From Entonaema liquescens (taxonomy: Eukaryota; Ascomycota; Sordariomycetes; Xylariales; Xylariaceae), in contig CADCSX010000001.1 in NCBI GenBank assembly GCA_902805475.1, positions 2,542,001-2,606,000 on the forward strand: a stretch of DNA of 64,000 nt, written 5' to 3'. Both the position numbers and the translations under genes were made by a program. Position 1 is the stretch's first letter; each line of letters starts with the position of its first letter. The notes under the pieces were generated by a model. It saw only the letters and a list, made by a program, of their open reading frames with translations, was not told the DNA's origin and made no database searches. Positions 58,635-64,000 of the stretch are shown here, piece by piece.

Positions 58635-61600
58635 ATGAAGGTGATAAGACCTTCTCCAAACAGCCCTTTAGGGATGCTGTCTAGCCGATCGAACCCAAAG
58701 GATGAATGGGAAGACTGGGAAGATTCAGATGGGGAGGTACGGAGAGTGACGGAGGATAAGGATGGGCTCCTCATCGACCTTTCGGATGATATAGCGCGCA
58801 AGGCATCCAGATCTACTGCTACACAGAGCATTTCGCGCAATCCAGTACGATATTCGATCCAAAAACCAACCCGCGTGAAGTCTAAGGCTAGACAAAAGGC
58901 CCAGAATGCAAAGGCTGGCATCAAGGTTGTTACGGACATGTCTAATTTCCGTCGGCCAGCGCCAGCTACACAACAGCCAAAATTCGTTGACGCTGCCGCT
59001 CTACACGCTCTAGAAGGAGAACCTTCCTCTGCTTCGATTGGTAGTTTTTCGTGGCTTAAGCAGAGACCTGGAAATATAGGTGGTAGGAGAGCAAGCAGGT
59101 TTACACAGGCAACCTCAGACCTTTCCCCGGTAGCTCGACCAATCGTGATCGGAATAGCCGTACCTTCAAACGACTTACATGAGCATCAGCCCAGTCCACA
59201 GACCGCAGTCATCGAGACACCACATGATTTGCGAGGATATGCCCCAAAACAAGAAAACTCTACAGCCCTCACACCACAACAGTTGCGTTCTGTATGGTCC
59301 CCAGACACAGAAGAGAGTGAATCTCCGTACCAGTCCTCTAGAGCTGTGTCAAGTTTTTATTCACAGCCAAGCGTATATCGTACTACTACAGTTGATGCTG
59401 ACGTACCACCTGTACCCGCCCTGCCAGCAACCCTTAAGTCCCAGGAGCGGCAAAGTGCATGGCTTGATCTTGACGATGACGATAGCGTCGGAACGCCATG
59501 CACTCTTTTCGAAGAAGATGGGAGCCCTACGGCAGTTCGCAAGTCGGCCAAGCCTCAGCCAACGATAGTCAGCCCTGAAAGTGCTAGCAGTCCGTCTCGC
59601 GGTTGGTGGGACCATATCACAACTCCCTTTGTGCAGCAAACCAATCCCTTCAAACAGCAACCGCAGGATACGGGGTCGGGCTCTTCGCCACAGCAATGGA
59701 ATCCATTCAAAAAGCAAGCACAAGAAACCAACCCTAGCACTTTACCCTCACCCCAAGGATGGTGGGCTGGCGTAGATGAGAAAGGGAACCCCCCGCAATC
59801 GAATACTAGACAACAACAGAATAACTCCCGCCCCAATCCTTCGTCATCATCGTCACCACCAGTTTCCCGAGAATGGTGGAACGGGACTGATGAAAAAGGC
59901 GGCAAGTCTTCAAAGGGTTTGGCCAGCAATACACCGGCAATGTCTCAGCAGCAGTTTACAGTTAGTACATCGTCTCGTGCGGCATCGCCCGACCGCCGTG
60001 AGGGACACGCGGAGAAGGCTAGGATTCTCCTAGAAGAGAATCAGAAACCGAGTGAAGAGCCACCGCCATATTCGCCTCCTAAGACAGTCAATCAAGTCAA
60101 ATTTGGCGTAATACTACCACCTCCACACGTGGTCAGTTCTCAACGTGTCCCATCCCCCGGCCCGTCAACACCATACCTACCAGGAACAATGACTTCCCAG
60201 GGCGCTATTGGCATGGCAGAGATTCCCTTGACACCTTCTGGGGTCCGTACTGTACAGCCTGCTGTGCTACCTGACCGTGCGCCTGGCTCATATGTTCCTG
60301 GAGACCACTTTTACGAAATTCGAGGTCACGCCAACAGAACCGAAAGACAGCGGCGGCGCCACGAGAAGGAAGAAGTGGTCGCCAGGAAAGTTGGCGGATT
60401 TTGGAGAGGCCGTGGTTGCATGCCCAAAGATGGGTGTTTCGGGCGCCCTGGTCGAGAAGGGAGGAAGAGAAGGCGGATTTGTCTCGCAGTCATCGGAGCC
60501 CTGATCGCTGCGATCATTCTCGCAGTGGTGTTGGCTGTTGTTCTTACACGGCGGCGACCAGGCGAAACCCCGGTCCCTTCGATCTGGCTCAATTTAACGG
60601 ATTATCCGCCGATGCCCACAGGTGTTCTAACTGTTTCTGGTCCAGACAATTCCGAAGCGAAGTCCGGATGTCTCGTTGAAACATCCGAGACAGCTTGGTC
60701 GTGCTCCTTGCCGAAGGAAGAGCATGATTCAGTCGCTCCTCATCAGCCTAACCAGCCTGAGTTCATTTTCCAGATTCAGTACGATAATAATACTCGTAAA
60801 TTATGGAATATGACCAACGAAGAACAGGCCGATAGGAAGAAACAGGCCTTCTTGACCGACGATGGCTTTACTCCAAACCCTGCACCTCCTTCCATCGCGG
60901 AGATGCGGTTCTTAGGAAATACCACGGACCATATCGAAGAAGACGACAAAGCTGGAGAGCCGACGCCTTTCTTCATTAGTCTCTTAACTTCAATTGAAAA
61001 AACGGTTGGCCCTAACATGCTTGCTCGCCGACAAGGTCCTAACGATGCCATCGGCTCGGATGACGACTCCGGGTTCAACCTCACGAACATTCTTCCACCC
61101 CCAAAAACGAACGGTGACGGGACAGTTGGTCCAGCCCAGCTATTCCCGCACGCCACCCAGCAGCCTATTCGCTTGTTTGATCGCGGATTACCCACTGAAC
61201 ACTACGGCTTCTATACCTTTTTCGACAAGTCTATTTACATGGTTGACACTGTGAAAAGGAACTCAGACGACGAGGACGGTGGCGCTACTTTTGCTGAAGC
61301 CAAATCTATAGTGACATTCGCCCAGACGCGCTTCCTCGTGCAGATCTGGACACGTATGGAGAACAACACGCGGCTTCTCGGTGGCGGCGCCGTGCCCTGG
61401 ACCAACGGCTCCGCGGCCGCTGACACCCCGGGCACTATGCCGTATCCTGTTACCGTCACGGAAGACATGCACGGCGGAGACGGGAACAAGAAGATAGACT
61501 TCCGGTACGGAATCCTGGAGAACCACGCGGTCAACACGACAGATGCCCAAATCATCCTGTCGAGCCGCGGGTTCGGCGGCACCCTAATTAACGCTATGAA

Positions 61601-61697
61601 CGATGCCGATCCGTCCCTTGGCGGCATAGACGGCGGCACGGGCGGCTGCAAGTGCCAGTGGATCAACTTCAAGAACCTCAATAAAGCCACTACATAA
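58635..61697 (+). CDS. Conserved-type fungal single-pass membrane protein, function unknown
   Basis: The single exon has 1,020 codons. The first about 600 residues are disordered and rich in Ser, Pro and Gln, with an acidic start (W-E-D-W-E-D-S-D-G-E). An internal repeat recurs three times: W-W-(D/A/N)-x, at about residues 321, 376 and 414, near N-P-F-K. One hydrophobic helix (A-V-I-G-A-L-I-A-A-I-I-L-A-V-V-L-A-V-V-L, about 618-638) follows an Arg/Lys-rich stretch, so the N-terminus should be cytosolic. The last about 380 residues lie outside or in a lumen, with at least seven N-x-S/T sites and six Cys including C-K-C near the end. I do not recognise a catalytic domain. Fungal relatives are sometimes labelled glycoprotease family, without support visible here. 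A wall or secretory-membrane role is inferred only from topology. Confidence 0.8.
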   Translation: MKVIRPSPNSPLGMLSSRSNPKDEWEDWEDSDGEVRRVTEDKDGLLIDLSDDIARKASRSTATQSISRNPVRYSIQKPTRVKSKARQKAQNAKAGIKVVTDMSNFRRPAPATQQPKFVDAAALHALEGEPSSASIGSFSWLKQRPGNIGGRRASRFTQATSDLSPVARPIVIGIAVPSNDLHEHQPSPQTAVIETPHDLRGYAPKQENSTALTPQQLRSVWSPDTEESESPYQSSRAVSSFYSQPSVYRTTTVDADVPPVPALPATLKSQERQSAWLDLDDDDSVGTPCTLFEEDGSPTAVRKSAKPQPTIVSPESASSPSRGWWDHITTPFVQQTNPFKQQPQDTGSGSSPQQWNPFKKQAQETNPSTLPSPQGWWAGVDEKGNPPQSNTRQQQNNSRPNPSSSSSPPVSREWWNGTDEKGGKSSKGLASNTPAMSQQQFTVSTSSRAASPDRREGHAEKARILLEENQKPSEEPPPYSPPKTVNQVKFGVILPPPHVVSSQRVPSPGPSTPYLPGTMTSQGAIGMAEIPLTPSGVRTVQPAVLPDRAPGSYVPGDHFYEIRGHANRTERQRRRHEKEEVVARKVGGFWRGRGCMPKDGCFGRPGREGRKRRRICLAVIGALIAAIILAVVLAVVLTRRRPGETPVPSIWLNLTDYPPMPTGVLTVSGPDNSEAKSGCLVETSETAWSCSLPKEEHDSVAPHQPNQPEFIFQIQYDNNTRKLWNMTNEEQADRKKQAFLTDDGFTPNPAPPSIAEMRFLGNTTDHIEEDDKAGEPTPFFISLLTSIEKTVGPNMLARRQGPNDAIGSDDDSGFNLTNILPPPKTNGDGTVGPAQLFPHATQQPIRLFDRGLPTEHYGFYTFFDKSIYMVDTVKRNSDDEDGGATFAEAKSIVTFAQTRFLVQIWTRMENNTRLLGGGAVPWTNGSAAADTPGTMPYPVTVTEDMHGGDGNKKIDFRYGILENHAVNTTDAQIILSSRGFGGTLINAMNDADPSLGGIDGGTGGCKCQWINFKNLNKATT

Positions 61698-62522
61698 TTT
61701 GGAATTGTGGCGAACTGTATATTACATAGGGGGTTCAAACACGGGTGTATTATTTTGTTACGACATAACACTCAGCACATATGGTGTGCATGCGAACGGC
61801 GTTTTTGGTTTGCATAAGCGCCCTTTTTTCTTTTGGCGCGGAAGATAAAAAATTGGTCAGCGGTCATGGCATTCACAGGGTGCCTCCCTCTTTTTAGTTA
61901 TACTTTTTTATTTTTGCCACTTGATGGTTGGATGTTCGCGTACCGAAGCGATCAAGCGTTTGAGGGGATGGAAAGGAACGGAAAGGGGGTTATGATACCA
62001 CGAACGAGGGTTTTAGACCTCCTATACATATTAATAAACGGCTTCTATATAGCTGTACTTTATAGCCAGCGGGAAAATGAAAAGCGATGTTGATTCATTA
62101 TAGACTTGTACGACTTGTGTGATGTATGTTCTTGTAGTTTGTATGATACCTCTTAGTACGATCTTCTCAATTCACTAGATGACCCCTTTCTTTTAATAAG
62201 GCGTTAATAAGCCATGTCATATGTGCGGTTAATCCACTAGTTGACTACCTACGTTATATTCGCATGAATGATATGAAGTAATCGACATACGTAGAATACA
62301 ATGAGTGTTGTAGGGTTGTCCGAAAGGATTGTAGATGTCAAGATGCTTGACGAGCTAAATTGTACGAGGAATTGTATTTTTTTAAGCTTAGACCAGGTTG
62401 GTTCCTTTTAATGCCCAAGGAAGATTAAAGATTAGGTAATCCATGAGGCTCTTCGGGGACTTAGACAACTAGGAGACATCCTTCAAATCCTTCAAATCCT
62501 TAAACCACTAACAACAAAACGG
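61698..62522. other. Convergent intergenic region
   Basis: About 820 bp between the 3' ends of the membrane protein gene and the DUF6594 gene. AT-rich; a 10-bp direct repeat (tccttcaaa, tccttcaaa) lies at 62479-62498. No coding or RNA signal. Confidence 0.4.
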
Positions 62523-63528
62523 CTAGTTGTTAGTAAGGAAGACAACATTTACTGCAGCATAACTAATCGAAGAGATTAGTATACACTGAAATAGTCTTGT
62601 GATTGGATACTCTTAAGCAAGGAATTACTTACGCGGCCGTTGCTGCGAATACCTCTATTCTCCTGGCACTGGTCGTCAATGCAAGCACAAACGCAAAACA
62701 GGCAGAGAAGAGTATAACAATTCCCAGCCTAAAAACTTCCGTTTTCACAACGTATAGCACAGCAATTGACGAAAGGGGCAGTACGGAGATAATGACAGTT
62801 GCAATGAGGGTAATGATAGAGTTGAGCAAAGATTCTTCGTACGTGTACAAACCGTATCCCAATCCACTTGAGTTTTCCGTCTTACGTACTCGATAGTCAT
62901 TAGCATGTTACTCTATATTTGAAGCATGTTTCTTACTTGGAGTTTTACACCGATAAGACGATGGTATAGGGGAAACACAGTATTTGTAACCCATCTAGAC
63001 AGTGGGTCGGGTGGCACTCTGGGCTTCGTAGCAGCCAAGTCATCCTCATTTATCTTATCCCAAGCCGTAAAATCTTGGCCTCGTATCGGGAAATGCCCCA
63101 TCGACGGTCTTTCAAGCCAGTTGCGTAGGAACTCAACGTCTCTTGGGTTTGGGCTATCAAGCTTGGCTACACAGGCCTGTTGGAAGAGAGCTTCATCTAA
63201 AAACTTGTTACTGATGAACCCTTTTCCGTCTTGAAGTAGCTTTCTTACTATACTCCTTAAGCTTCCTCCTTAGATAGCATACTTTCTTCCACTGCGCCCT
63301 TCCGCCCCTACCTTTGCCGTGTGCAAGCTCCCACCAATCTCGAGCATAATCCTTTCGCTCAACGTGGGCTGCATCTTGTAGGGAAAGCTGAGCAAGATCT
63401 TTTTCAAGATGGATGATCTCAGCTTGCAGATAGAGGAGGTTTTGGTAATTAAGCCGTTTAAATCTTCGCAGGATGGCAAATTCTTCGAACGTTGCCATCA
63501 GCTGTGAAACTTTTGCGTATCCTTCCAT
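62523..63528 (-). CDS. DUF6594 family membrane protein, one-base frameshift
   Basis: Built from pieces: 63528-62937, 62880-62633 and 62562-62523 (introns of 56 and 70 bp, GTAAGA...AAG and GTAAGT...TAG). The protein begins G-Y-A-K-V-S-Q-L-M, then I-L-R-R-F-K-R-L-N-Y-Q-N-L-L-Y-L-Q-A-E-I. Further conserved pieces are F-L-R-N-W-L-E-R-P, D-P-L-S-R-W-V, G-Y-G-L-Y-T-Y-E-E-S, and two to three membrane helices ending F-A-A-T-A-A-Y-A-A-V-N-V-V-F. This is the DUF6594 family, common in accessory parts of fungal genomes and without known function. Between L-K-E-Y-S-K-K and L-L-Q-D-G-K the frame must change by one base at the A3 run on the coding strand (63243-63241). With that, 292 codons. Start at 63528 is tentative; an upstream exon near 63625-63685 is possible. 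Confidence 0.72.
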
Positions 63529-64000
63529 CTGTTCGACAGCTTCACCGTTAGCCAAGGCTTTAGAATTAGGTAGAGGTTATGATGACTCTATATTAATGAT
63601 CTGCTTGATAACTTCCGAGGAAGGTGACTTACCTACTGGGCAATGCCTCCGGTTCAAGTCGAGCTGAGTTGGGTACGTAAGGCATGTCTTGCTCTGAACC
63701 TGGCCAATAATATCTCAGCTCTAGCTGGCGATACATGCAGATTATTGGAAGGCTACATGAAGTATTCAGCAGGGAAGCTCGAAGAACCAGAGCCTCTTAT
63801 TCTGCCTCGGAGAAATTAAATCTGATACATGGCATACGTATGTCTATTGTTAATATCTCCGGTCAGACACATACTCAATGTAATTAACTCATTTTCTCAG
63901 GCCGATTTAGACCATTCCACACACTGGCCTTAGCAAATTGATCAAGTCAGCTGAAGCCGTCAAAGTCATATATCGGTCAGAGCCAAGCAGATACTTATGG
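63529..64000. other. Right edge, 5' side of the DUF6594 gene
   Basis: The region may hold a first exon of the DUF6594 gene (a minus-strand ATG near 63686 followed by a GTAAGT donor), but the phase does not fit simply. A plus-strand frame at about 63690-63820 (L-A-L-N-L-A-N-N-I-S-A-L-A-G-D) could be an exon of a gene that continues beyond the window. Neither is certain. Confidence 0.25.

Noticed and set aside
63690..63822. Possible exon of a plus-strand gene at the right edge
   Set aside because: Protein-like, but the frame ends at a TAA and a splice join to the sequence at the edge could not be fixed.

Overview
The window looks like nuclear DNA of a filamentous ascomycete, most likely a Sordariomycete. 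Genes carry short introns (about 50-190 bp) with GTRNGT donors, CTAAC/CTGAC-type branch points and CAG/TAG/AAG acceptors. The proteins are fungal: a SUN-family wall protein, Isc1-type phospholipase C, fungal Ubr1, a Clr5-domain protein, a DUF6594 protein, and a kinase that I read as the orthologue of Fusarium PUK1. Intergenic DNA is rich in TACCTAGGTA-like words, which I associate loosely with Xylariales. No tRNA, rRNA or CRISPR was seen.

Layout. The left edge holds the start of a BED-finger (hAT-type) transposase gene reading leftwards, then about 4.2 kb of gene-poor DNA. From 4.3 to 36.5 kb is a gene-dense block: GT2 glycosyltransferase, DJ-1/PfpI protein (frameshifted), nucleolar FKBP, PUK1-like kinase with an internal TAG, Isc1, Swd3/WDR5, Ubr1, Qcr9, PYM, an SLC43/FMP42-like transporter and a SUN protein. 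From 36.5 to 45.3 kb is an AT-rich gene desert with decayed coding traces. From 45.3 to 54.7 kb come a C2H2 factor, ribosomal protein S15, a complex I subunit, Sil1 and a Clr5 protein. A further 4 kb gap, a 1,020-residue single-pass membrane protein and a DUF6594 protein close the window.

The genes are mostly unrelated housekeeping functions: chromatin and RNA (Swd3, FKBP, PYM), translation (S15), ER folding (Sil1), respiration (Qcr9, complex I), protein turnover (Ubr1) and wall/sphingolipid biology (GT2, SUN, Isc1). There is no evident biosynthetic cluster.

Main discovery. The kinase at 12734-15614 has one in-frame TAG exactly where kinase subdomain IX needs Trp. The same frame then stays open and conserved for another 333 codons. 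In Fusarium graminearum PUK1 this spot holds two UAG codons that are recoded to UGG by A-to-I mRNA editing during sexual development. I read this as a one-stop version of that editing-dependent gene. A second result is a five-exon QCR9 gene too fragmented to show as an ORF; it has an intron directly after its ATG and a GC-AG intron. Four genes carry 1-2 base indels, three of them involving homopolymers; some may be assembly errors.
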